DNA from: Brachionus plicatilis
Taxonomy: Eukaryota; Rotifera; Eurotatoria; Ploima; Brachionidae
Direction of reading: 5' to 3'
Length of the DNA stretch: 17,478 nt
NCBI GenBank assembly: GCA_010279815.1
Contig: QEOQ01000022.1
Location: forward strand, 46,266-63,743
Below, in pieces: positions 9,896-17,478 of the stretch; positions within the stretch are counted from its first letter, which is position 1, and the number at the start of each line of letters is the position of its first letter. The notes below the pieces were generated by a model. That model did no database searches. It had not been told where the DNA came from and saw nothing but the letters and a program-made list of their open reading frames with translations. Both the position numbers and the translations under genes were made by a program.

Positions 9896-12362
9896 TAATT
9901 TTTGATTTTTTTTTTAGGAGATTCAATAATTTTTTCTTCAGTTTTTTCTCTATCTAATCTATCGCGATACATTAGCAGAGCATTTGTTAGTTTATTAAGA
10001 TCATTCGGCTCATTCAGATAAACCATTCCAGCTGCAGTATGTTTGCGGCAGACTAAAAATCGTAAATAGTTAATTCATTTTTAAACAAAAAAAAATGTTA
10101 GTTATTAAAATTAAAATAATTACACGAATTAGTCAAAACTTGATGGTTATTACGCCGAATAATTTGGTGGCTTTCCTGCTCTGTTATGTCAAATAATTTA
10201 ACTCTTTTTTAAAATGATTAAAAACAATTAAAATTAATTTTATTTAAATTACATATTTAATAATTCATAAGGTCCTCTTAAGTTATTTGAATTCGAAGCA
10301 CCACTGCTTATAATCAAGCCTTTGGACTTTGTGTTAAAAGTAAGACACCTGCCGGCCATTATGAAATCTCGTCTTTCAGTTGAACTCGAAATCGAAGCCG
10401 AATAGCAAAGCTCAAAATGAAGTGACATGGAATTTACAGCCTTATAAGATTTTACTTAAAAAAATTTAATTTCATGGTTTTTGTAAAATTAAGAACAAAA
10501 AAACTGAATAAAGTGATGGAAAATTTATTAATTTTTTTCTGTCAAAGTTTTCTAATATTGTGCAAAATCTCTGCAAAATGCACTACGCTTAAATATATTG
10601 AAATTTAATTTCTGCTAAAATTGCAGAATTTTATCAGAATTTGGTTAAAAATGCATCTTTGTAAGTTGCACCATTTTTCATTCACAGAACTAACTTTGAA
10701 CTAAAAAAAATTAATCAGATTTTTCATCATTTGTTCCTTTTTTATGTACTTGAATTTCACATAACCAATTTCATGTGCTTACATTATTCAAGGGTCTGAT
10801 CAAATGTTTATCAGTAAGACCACATTCTATACCAGACTTAATGCTTATTATATCGGCATTAAAATTGTTGTTGCACAAATACTTAAATATTTTTAATTAA
10901 ATTTTTATTTCTTAGATTATTCATTAGGTCCATAGAAAATTTATAAAAGATTTTTTTGTTCATAAAAATAATCTCTAGTCATTTTTCAAAGAGAAAAAAA
11001 TTTAAATTAATTCTAAAAAAATACTTTAATTTTTTTTAATCTAACAATAATTAAATTAATTAAAATTAAAGATTTTTTTATAATTTCTATAAAAAAATAC
11101 TAAGAGTACATTTGTGTGAAATATTTTTTAGTGTTGGGAACCGTACAAACGGCCATTGATGCGGCCAAAAATTTTTTAAACCGCGAACAAGACCGCCTAG
11201 ACGGACGGCCACTTTGGCGGCCAGGCCGGCGGCCAAAAATTTGGACCGCTGAGTTGGCCGGCCAAAACATAGACGGACGGCCAAATGTACGGCCAGCCAT
11301 AAAACGGACGGCCAGACCGGCGGCCAAAAATTTGAACGCGAAGTTGGCCGGCCAAAACAAAGACGGACGGCAAAATGTACGGCCAAACTTAAAACGGACG
11401 GCCACTTTGGCGGTTAGGCCGGCGGCCAAAAATTTGGACCGCGAAGTTGGCCGGCCGCAAAAAGCTAAATTTTTGAATTATTTCTTGAAAAAGCTAAATT
11501 TTTGAATTTATTTTTCTTGATTAGAAGTTAGAGATTTGTATGTAATATTTGAAAATTTTTCGTTTCTTTTAATTAAAAACTTAAAAGAACATCAAAAATT
11601 TTTTCACAGAAATTTTTTACCGCTGATTTTATCTGGCCGCCAAAGTGGCCGTCTGTTTTAGGGCTGGCCGTACATTTGGCCGTCCGTCTTTGTTTTGGCC
11701 GGCCAACTTCGCGGTCCAAATTTTTGGCCGCCGGCCTGGCCGCCAAAGTGGCCGCCTTATTTTGGCCGCGTTCGAACCGGCCAGGCTTGGCCGCCGCCCA
11801 ACACTAATATTTTTCTATTAAAATGTATTTCTATTAGTTTTTTCTGATTTTATTAATTTATTTACCAGCAAAACTTGGCTATCAACAGGTTCCAATGCAA
11901 TAATGTCATAGGCCATTACTTCTTTGCTTTTCTAATTTTGAAATTATTTTTTAATTTAACAGATTAATAATTTTTTTTTAATTAATATTACCAAATGATG
12001 CAGATAAGTGTTTATATCATTAGGTTTAATTTTTATGTTTATTCTCGAGTAAACTTTTATTTTTCTACAAAAAAGGTCCAGTCTATTGGCGAGTTTTTGT
12101 TGAATTTTGTAATTTTTCGGTGGTGGAACGACCACCAATTGTCTGTTCTCTTTCTTTTTCTGCTCATTTGTCTTAGATCCTGTTGCCGGAAACTCAAAAT
12201 CGACGGACAAAGCCACTTCATTATATCCCACTAAAAATCAAAAACTAGTTTATTTTTTCCAAATTACACTTACCTACACTTGATAGTGGATTCCACTAAT
12301 TGATCTATTAATTTTTCAGTTAAATTAGTCACGTTTAAATTTAAATCACAAAAAGTAGTCAT
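9895..12362 (-). CDS. RPP30: Ribonuclease P/MRP protein subunit p30
   Basis: RPP30 is a core protein of nuclear RNase P, which trims tRNA 5' leaders, and of RNase MRP. Exons: 12362-12278, 12230-11992, 11931-11866, 10881-10783, 10440-10253, 10203-10124, 10052-9895. All are GT-AG with matching phases and give 304 aa (human 268). Matches to the human protein run the whole length: FCDLNL at the start (human FADLDL); LVESTIKLGYNEVAL (LVETAAHLGYSVVAI), which also fixes the first donor; CRKIKVYSRINIKIK (SRPIKILTRLTIIV); MAYDIIALEP (RLYDVVAVFP); LHFELCYS (LAFELVYS); RCLTFNTKSKGLIISSGA; RGPYELLNIVKLFDIT at 218-233 (RGPYDVANLGLLFGLS); FCRKHTAAGMV (ETRKTAFGII). It ends in a short Lys-rich tail. The PHP-like barrel fold is therefore complete. 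The third intron is unusually long (984 nt) because it carries a fold-back element. The start ATG lies 78 bp after the stop of the REP gene. Confidence 0.93.
11207..11456. repeat. Direct repeats within the left arm of the fold-back element
   Basis: Two and a half copies of a unit of roughly 90-105 bp that contains, in order, CGGCGGCCAAAAATTTG, GTTGGCCGGCCAAAAC, GACGGACGG and ATGTACGGCCA. The octamer GGCCGGCC occurs near 11256, 11348 and 11450, and once more in the right arm near 11698. The copies differ by small substitutions and a deletion. Confidence 0.75.
11459..11519. repeat. Tandem duplication in the loop of the fold-back element
   Basis: Two copies of a 29-32 bp unit (AAAAAGCTAAATTTTTGAAT then TATT and TTCTTG), at 11459-11487 and 11488-11519. 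They differ by a 3-base insertion of T/A in the second. Confidence 0.8.
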
Positions 12363-12368
12363 TTTTTT

Positions 12369-12386
12369 CTTTTTAAAAATTTTATT
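12369..12386 (-). promoter_or_regulatory. REP poly(A) signal and possible splice acceptor before RPP30
   Basis: AATAAA at 12386-12381, 55 nt after the REP stop, is followed by TTTTTAAAAAG with its AG at 12370-12369, six A residues before the RPP30 ATG. A poly(A) signal and a 3' splice site packed between two same-strand genes is the layout of trans-spliced operons. Use of either site is inferred only. Confidence 0.4.
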
Positions 12387-12440
12387 CAAAATAATTTATT
12401 AAATTTTAAAAGAATCACATCACTAAAAAAAAGTTAACAT

Positions 12441-14342
12441 TTAGTCAGATTGTTTATTCGACTGTGTCTCTTCATAATCATCTATAATTATGTCTTCCGG
12501 GTCAGGCGGTCTGGGCATAAATTCTTGATCGGGACAAATTTCTTTAAATATCCTCTTGGCTTCTTTGACATGGTGGTCAAAATCAAGACAAACTTTGGCA
12601 CCTGATACCAAGTGAAGATTGGCTGGTTTCGATTCATTTTTTTCCATTTCCTTAACCAAACTCCCAGAGTCAATATGTGAAAAAAAATACGAAAATAAAA
12701 CATTTGCTTTTTCACTCTCTGTTTCTGACGTATTTCTAAACAGTAAATTAATTACTTGATCAAAATTATTTTTGTTTGTTTTAGCCTTGTCTTCACAAAA
12801 CAAATAAACTATGACTTTAAAAATAAAAAAATAATTAAAGACAAATTGTAGTTGACAGATAAAGAATACAATATCCCTGAGGACAACAACTTGACGCGTG
12901 GGATGTTTCTATCAAATAAATATTGGAATCTGAATCTGAAATTTTAGGCAAAAATAACAACGAAATCTAAGAAGTGCATGATTAGACAAAAAAATTTTAA
13001 TTTTTCTTTAATCTCTTTTACATGATCCTGATCGTCTTGGTGTTTATAGATGCTTTTGTCTGTTATCAGAATGCACCGGGATATTAATTCTACATTAGCA
13101 GGATAAAGACTCAACGGTGCGTAGCTAGAATCCATCACTAGATGCTCGCATTCAAAATGTTCCTCCTTTTCCTGTGTTTTTATAGATTTTATCCTTTAAA
13201 AAAAATTAAATTTTTTTAAAATTTAAAAAAAAAAAATTTTAATTTAAAAATTTTATTTTACAAATTAGACTCATCCAAATTGAATTGATCAATTGTTAAG
13301 TCAAGATAATATATTGCGCCGAACACGGCCGCCATTCGGCAAAAACATTGGCTCAACTCTCCGGTACCGTACATTGGGAACAAAAATGGACTATCACCAA
13401 ACCTTCCCACTGAGCTTAGGAATTTTCTAGTCTCCTCTAGGCCCTGGACAAAATTAAATGACCAAAATATTTTCTAAGCTAAATTTTACTTTTGATGCCG
13501 AGTCTTTTTGGCTCGGACACATGGCCACAGCGTTAATAAAAATATCACTAATGTTTTTGGGAAATTTTTTGCTCTTGATTAATTCTTCAAAGCTCAAATT
13601 CTGTGAATCAACTAGCTCTTTAAAATAGTCTTCCTTGAGACAAGACTGAACAAATTGCATCATGACCCTTTTTTCAAGCATACCAAGCTTTTTAGACTTA
13701 AAAACTTCCGATCTTGAAGTAGGGACCTGATAGAATAGCAAATTGATTAATTATTTGTTAAGAATTTAAAATAAAAATCTACTTTTTGTATTGAACCATC
13801 ACTGTCCATGGTTAAAATTTGAGAGACCATCCTAAATTCGCAGTATTTGGCAACATCGGATGAAATTAGTAGCTCGACCAAGTCACCTCGCGCATACAAT
13901 ATATTTGGTGATAGGTCTAGAAGAAATTTCCGGGAAAGATTTGTCAACTTTTTCTCAATTCTTTAAACAATTTAAGGCTTAATTAATCAAAAATAGGGTC
14001 TAATTACTCTGAGTCGAGTGATGTGTTCCACATATATTCGATTTCAGTGAAATATTTTTTCAAGTTGTTATTACATATTTTTAGGTCGATTGATTCATTT
14101 GAGCTTAGGACTGTTTGGGTCCACTCAATAAGGCCAGAGAGTGAATGGGAGGCAAATTCTCCGCCGTAAAATGGGTTTCTTAGGGAAAAAAATTTTAAAA
14201 TTTATTTTAAGGATTTGATTTTTTGATACCGGTCAATGTGAAAAACAGTCTTGCCGACTCGAGCCAAAGCAGCGGATAAAATTGACTCGGTAAGACCAGT
14301 CCCGGCAATGATTACATCGTATTTTTGCGGCAAATCATTCAT
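12441..14342 (-). CDS. CHM: Rab escort protein (Rab geranylgeranyltransferase component A)
   Basis: REP binds new Rab GTPases and presents them to Rab geranylgeranyltransferase in the cytosol. Exons: 14342-14230, 14178-14008, 13960-13783, 13726-13490, 13443-13262, 13193-13022, 12966-12870, 12814-12441. Introns are 46-68 nt, GT-AG, in phase; 507 aa. Against human REP1, seen: KYDVIIAGTGLTESI near the start (human EFDVIVIGTGLPESI, the GDI-type dinucleotide-fold motif); FYGGEFASHSLSGLI (YYGGNWASFSFSGLL); LLDLSPNILYARGDLVELLI; KVPTSRSEVFKSKKL; VGRFGDSPFLFPMYGTGEL then QCFCRMAAVFGAIYYL; ISRCILITDKSI; and PPDPEDIIID at 486-495 (PPNPEDIILD). The Ser/Asp-rich insertion of vertebrate REP1 (653 aa) is absent. 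The LFPMYGTGEL/QCFCRMAAVFG signature and the C-terminal NPEDII-like motif separate it from RabGDI. The exon 7 donor at 12870 was preferred to one at 12843 because it aligns better and avoids a 28-nt intron. Confidence 0.93.
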
Positions 14343-17043
14343 TTTTGTAAATTTTCAAAAATTAAAATTATGTAGGAAAAAAATTATAAGTTATCTGAGT
14401 TTCAAAATTTTATCCACATTAGGATTAGTTTAAAATAATTAATCAAAATGCGTCATCTTTTAGTCAAATGATTTGGAATTTTAATATATTATTTCTAGTT
14501 TTAAATTTCACTATTATCAGATTTTTATATTCAAAATTTATTGAAATAATCGAGATAATAAAAAATATTGTCACAGTAATATAAAATTACTAAAAAAATG
14601 TCACTGAACTTACCATGAAAAAAAAGGAATTAAAAATTTTAATGTAGATTAAAATGAGGATGTTTTTCGAGTGAGAGCCTAAATGTTTGCACCTCTCGAG
14701 AATTTGTTTTCTAAAGAAATTTAGCTAATGAAAAAAAAATAATTTAAGCAATCAATTTTTAAAAACATTTTGTAAAAAGGATCAAAATTTTGTTAATCAC
14801 CCAAATTTAATTTTTATTATTAGTTTTAAATAATTAATTAATTAAAGAAACATTTTATTAATCGTTTAATTTAAATGAAAATCATAAAATTTATTTTGAA
14901 TTTATTATAAATATTGTAAAAAAAATTATAGTTTTAGAGCAATTAAAAAAAGAGAAATCTTTTTTCTTGTTAAACTTCAGTAGAATTTAGATCGAAAGCT
15001 TTTTAAAATTTTAATTTTTTAGTAAAAATTTCAAAAGCTACTTTAAAAGGCTAAATGCTAAAAAAAAATTATTAGTTACTTTTTAAGAAATTTATTTAAT
15101 AAATTATTGTTTAAAAATGAAATCTCAAATTAGAAAAAATCTAAAAAAATCAAAAAAAATTTAATAAAAATTAATAATTTTAAAATGTTCACTGAATTTT
15201 ATTTTACTAATTATATTTAACAATTGTTTAAATAATTTTCTCCTAAATCTAAATTAAATTATTGCAATATTTAAATTCAAAATTACTTAAAATGATTCAG
15301 GATCGTTTTATTTCTAGCGGGATTAAGATAATTCTCAAATGAATAAATTTTTTCCAAAAATTTTGTTTAAAAGTAAAAATTGGTTTAAATAAAAGATAAA
15401 AATATTTCAAATTAACTTGAGACAACTATTTTAAATTGTAATAATGACTTTCTTTTTTTTTAATTTTTTTAAACAAAATTGTCATGAACCTTAGTTACTG
15501 AGTGGCGAAATATATTCTTAAAGGGTCTTTTTTTTATATTTAAATTTTTTGAAATTCTTAGAAAAAAATTTTTTTCTCAAATGATATTCTCATTAGTTTG
15601 TTTATAATAAGAAAAATTAAATGGCAATGTACCATAATATTTTAATTGACATCTAACAAATAGCGTCGGGACGAGATCAGATAACCAGCTAATTATTGTG
15701 GACACCAAATTTTACATTCAGCAAAGGACGTCATAAATATGTCTGAACCGTTCCTACTTTCAGAATTGGTGCTTTTTTATGTTTGTAAATGCTTTTAAAT
15801 ACTTTTTTTGGATTATTCGGGTATTTTTTCTATCAATAGGGTCAAGTAGCAATCAACGAAAACTCATGAAATGATTTCTCTATTTAAATTTTTTTTCAAA
15901 TTTCTTTAATTTTCTTTTACGTTGTTTATTCAATAAAAAAAAAAACAATAATAAAATAATATGTATAAAATAATTTTTTATTTTAGAGACCAAATTTAAA
16001 GGGAGTAATGGTTCGGACCAGATTAAGTTGGAAATGTTTTGGTGTAAATTTTAACTATATTATCATTAAAGTTACAAGATTTTTTTTCAAATTTAGAGAG
16101 TTTTAATCATTTAAAATATTTGACCACTTAATTTTTCTGGTAGCAATTTAAACTTGGTTATTTTTGATAATAAATTTAAAGACATAAAAAATTTATTATA
16201 AATTCAACGTCAATTGAACGCCTTTGCTTAACTAATTACGTCATTTAATTGGCCTTATAAATTTTTTTTAAGATTTCCAAAGTTGTTTCCATTTGTGAGC
16301 ATTCAACAGAAGAAAAGGCTTCATTTTTTCTATTGTCGGGTATAAAATTCTGGTCCTTTCAAACAATTCTTGGTATAAATTTTCCCCTTTTTAAGTATTA
16401 ATATCAGGAATATTTTTTTAATTCATTGTTTTTTTTAGTTTTTCAACATGTTTATTATTACGGAACCAATTAAGATTTTGATAGATTATTTCAAAATTAT
16501 ATATAAGTCATTACAGTATTTATTAGAATTAAAATTTTCCATTTTCTTTTAATTGAAACCAAAGTTTTGAGGCTTCTGGACTCAAATCTTTGGTTTACTC
16601 AAGTAATACGTATCTAAGGTGATTGAATTGACAAATGTTTTTTCAAATTAGTCACTTTTAAAAAGAATGTTTGAGTAATTTTTGTCGTAAATTACCACAG
16701 GGAATGAAAAAAAAAATAAAAGCAGAAAATGATAAATTTTAATTAAGAGCTTAATAAGCGAGAATATTGTAGGTTGGTTCCGTCATTCTCTCAAGTCACA
16801 GCATGCCTCTTTAAACAAAAGTTAGATTTAAGCTATAAATTAATAAGTTTGAATTAATATTGAATAAAAATTTATTTGTTTCTAAGTAAATTCATTTTCT
16901 TAATGGATATTTTGCCTGAGTATTTTACAAAATTTTTTACCTACCAAAATATAATCAAATATAAACAAATTTTTTAATTTAAATCATTTAGAAACGAGTA
17001 ATTTCAGTTAATTATTTTAGAAATTGTTTAAAAAACATTGATC
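14343..17043. other. Gene-poor stretch between divergent REP and NPF genes
   Basis: No coding segment supported. Both genes read outward from here. On the REP side a strong donor-like CATG/GTAAGTTCAG occurs at about 14617-14604 on the minus strand, which could end a 5' untranslated exon. On the NPF side, 16206-16400 carries promoter-like motifs (listed separately). The less A+T-biased patch at 15660-15860 has no readable protein on either strand. Confidence 0.45.
16236..16262 (+). promoter_or_regulatory. CRE-like site and TATA box, candidate NPF promoter
   Basis: TTACGTCA at 16236-16243 is a cAMP-response-element-like octamer, and TATAAAT lies at 16256-16262. Two more TATA-like matches follow (TATAAAA at 16341-16347, TATAAAT at 16374-16380). 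A 5' untranslated exon joined to the acceptor at 17019-17020 (TTATTTTAG, 24 nt before the ATG) would link this to the neuropeptide gene. Chance matches are likely in A+T-rich DNA. Confidence 0.25.
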
Positions 17044-17470
17044 ATGAAGTTTGGTTACAGATTTATATGTAGTTGGTGTCTAATATATGTAATCGTCATT
17101 GCGGCTAATGCCAAAGATCTAAGGAGTCGAATCGATTTTGACAATTTTTTAAACCAGATCTTGGATAAAAAAGAGCTTGATTCGAGAGAAAAATTTAGCA
17201 AGCGCAGTTTTGACCGTGAAGCTCAATCGCCAGACCAGTACTTGACAGACACTGACAAAAAAATGATCAATCATTTAATATCAAACAATTTAATAGCTAA
17301 ACTGATGAATATGTACGCTATAAGCTCAAGATCAAGGTGAATTAAATTTAATTTAATCTTTAATTGTTCTATATCTTTATTTATTCAGATTTGGAAAAAG
17401 AAGTGTCACCGAATATAAACATCAACACAATAATAAAAAATTTAAAAACCGAATTTCTTTAAAACTTTAA
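17044..17470 (+). CDS. NPF: Neuropeptide F (NPF/NPY family) precursor
   Basis: Secreted neuropeptide precursor for an amidated peptide acting on NPY/NPF-type GPCRs. Exons 17044-17336 and 17389-17470 (52-nt intron), 124 aa. Seen: a signal peptide, MKFGYRF then a hydrophobic core, with likely cleavage after ANA at residue 23. A pro-segment of about 30 residues ends in KR (53-54). Next comes a peptide from S55 to F99, followed by GKR (100-102), which gives amidation and cleavage, and a short C-terminal tail. The end LMNMYAISSRSRF-GKR matches the NPF consensus LNEYYAIVGRPRF-GKR. The intron splits the Arg98 codon (AG/A), directly before the final Phe; a phase-2 intron in the penultimate Arg codon is the known signature of NPY/NPF genes. 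Odd: in most family members the mature peptide follows the signal peptide directly. KK at 72-73 could release a shorter 26-residue form. The start at 17044 was chosen as the first ATG in frame. Confidence 0.85.
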
Positions 17471-17478
17471 TATAATTG

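Larger units (their letters stand above)
11130..11805. mobile_element. GC-rich fold-back element inside RPP30 intron 3
   Basis: 676 bp with ends AGTGTTGGG and CCCAACACT, flanked by AATATTTTT (11120-11128, then one extra T) and AATATTTTT (11806-11814), a probable 9-bp target duplication. The left arm (about 11130-11458) and right arm (about 11634-11805) are long imperfect inverted repeats; the best block is about 11207-11310 against 11640-11753. The arms consist of degenerate GGCC-rich units such as GGCCGGCCAAAAC, GACGGACGGCCA and CGGCGGCCAAAAATTTG. In the left arm these are repeated in tandem about 2.5 times. A loop of A+T-rich DNA separates the arms. No transposase frame. Open frames across it on both strands are by-products of the repeats. 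Structure resembles Foldback/MULE-type elements. Confidence 0.8.

Noticed and set aside
10608..10628. Small TTCTGC/GCAGAA stem in an RPP30 intron
   Set aside because: Six base pairs only; expected by chance in this length of DNA.
11087..11505. Three overlapping open frames (both strands) with repeated Arg/Pro/Gly or Trp/Pro peptides
   Set aside because: They are translations of the GC-rich repeats of the fold-back element. Absence of stops follows from low A+T, not from coding.
11995..12234. 79-codon plus-strand open frame
   Set aside because: Antisense to RPP30 exon 2.
12843..12869. Alternative longer exon 7 of REP ending at 12843 with a 28-nt intron
   Set aside because: The intron would be about half the size of all others, and the shorter exon (to 12870) aligns better with human REP1 (QGYFIVYL against KGTYLVHL).
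14251..14433. 60-codon plus-strand open frame
   Set aside because: Antisense to REP exon 1 and its upstream flank.

Overview
The window looks like nuclear DNA of a small, very A+T-rich metazoan. By eye well over 70% of bases are A or T. Genes are split by tiny GT-AG introns, mostly 45-105 nt, several of the recognisable proteins are animal families, and the mobile elements are eukaryotic (a non-LTR retrotransposon tail, a hAT-like MITE, a fold-back element). A monogonont rotifer of the Brachionus type is my best guess, from base composition, intron size and the (ACT)n-tailed retroelement. That is an inference, not a proof. Most genes are in pieces, so I rebuilt them by hand from splice sites and reading phase. 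Coordinates below are for those models, and each CDS span includes its introns.

Layout. (1) 213-917, minus: 3' exons of a SPRTN/Spartan-type SprT metalloprotease that stops straight after the zinc-binding domain. Its 5' exons were not found. (2) 918-5348: gene-poor A+T-rich DNA holding a near-perfect 73-bp-arm hairpin (3401-3619) and two MITE-like elements (4468-4766; 4845-5082, hAT-like with an 8-bp target duplication). (3) 5349-7412, minus: an unrecognised six-exon gene of about 581 codons, with a weak XRCC4/XLF-like pattern in the middle. (4) 8826-9236, plus: decayed 3' end of a non-LTR retrotransposon with an (ACT)8 tail. (5) 9895-12362, minus: RPP30, a protein subunit of RNase P/MRP, in seven exons. 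A GC-rich fold-back element (11130-11805) sits in its third intron. (6) 12441-14342, minus: Rab escort protein (REP/CHM), in eight exons, only 78 bp upstream of RPP30 on the same strand. (7) 14343-17043: gene-poor DNA with possible promoter elements. (8) 17044-17470, plus: a neuropeptide F (NPF/NPY family) precursor. Its intron splits the penultimate Arg codon, the position known for this family.

The genes serve unrelated jobs: DNA-protein crosslink repair, tRNA 5' processing, Rab prenylation and peptide signalling. The only arrangement that hints at joint expression is the tight REP-RPP30 pair. There the REP poly(A) signal lies within 20 nt of the RPP30 start codon and an AG acceptor precedes that ATG, as would fit a trans-spliced operon. 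No tRNA, rRNA or CRISPR was seen. I found no clearly new enzymatic system. The most notable items are the NPF precursor, the short Spartan, the fold-back element and the unrecognised gene.
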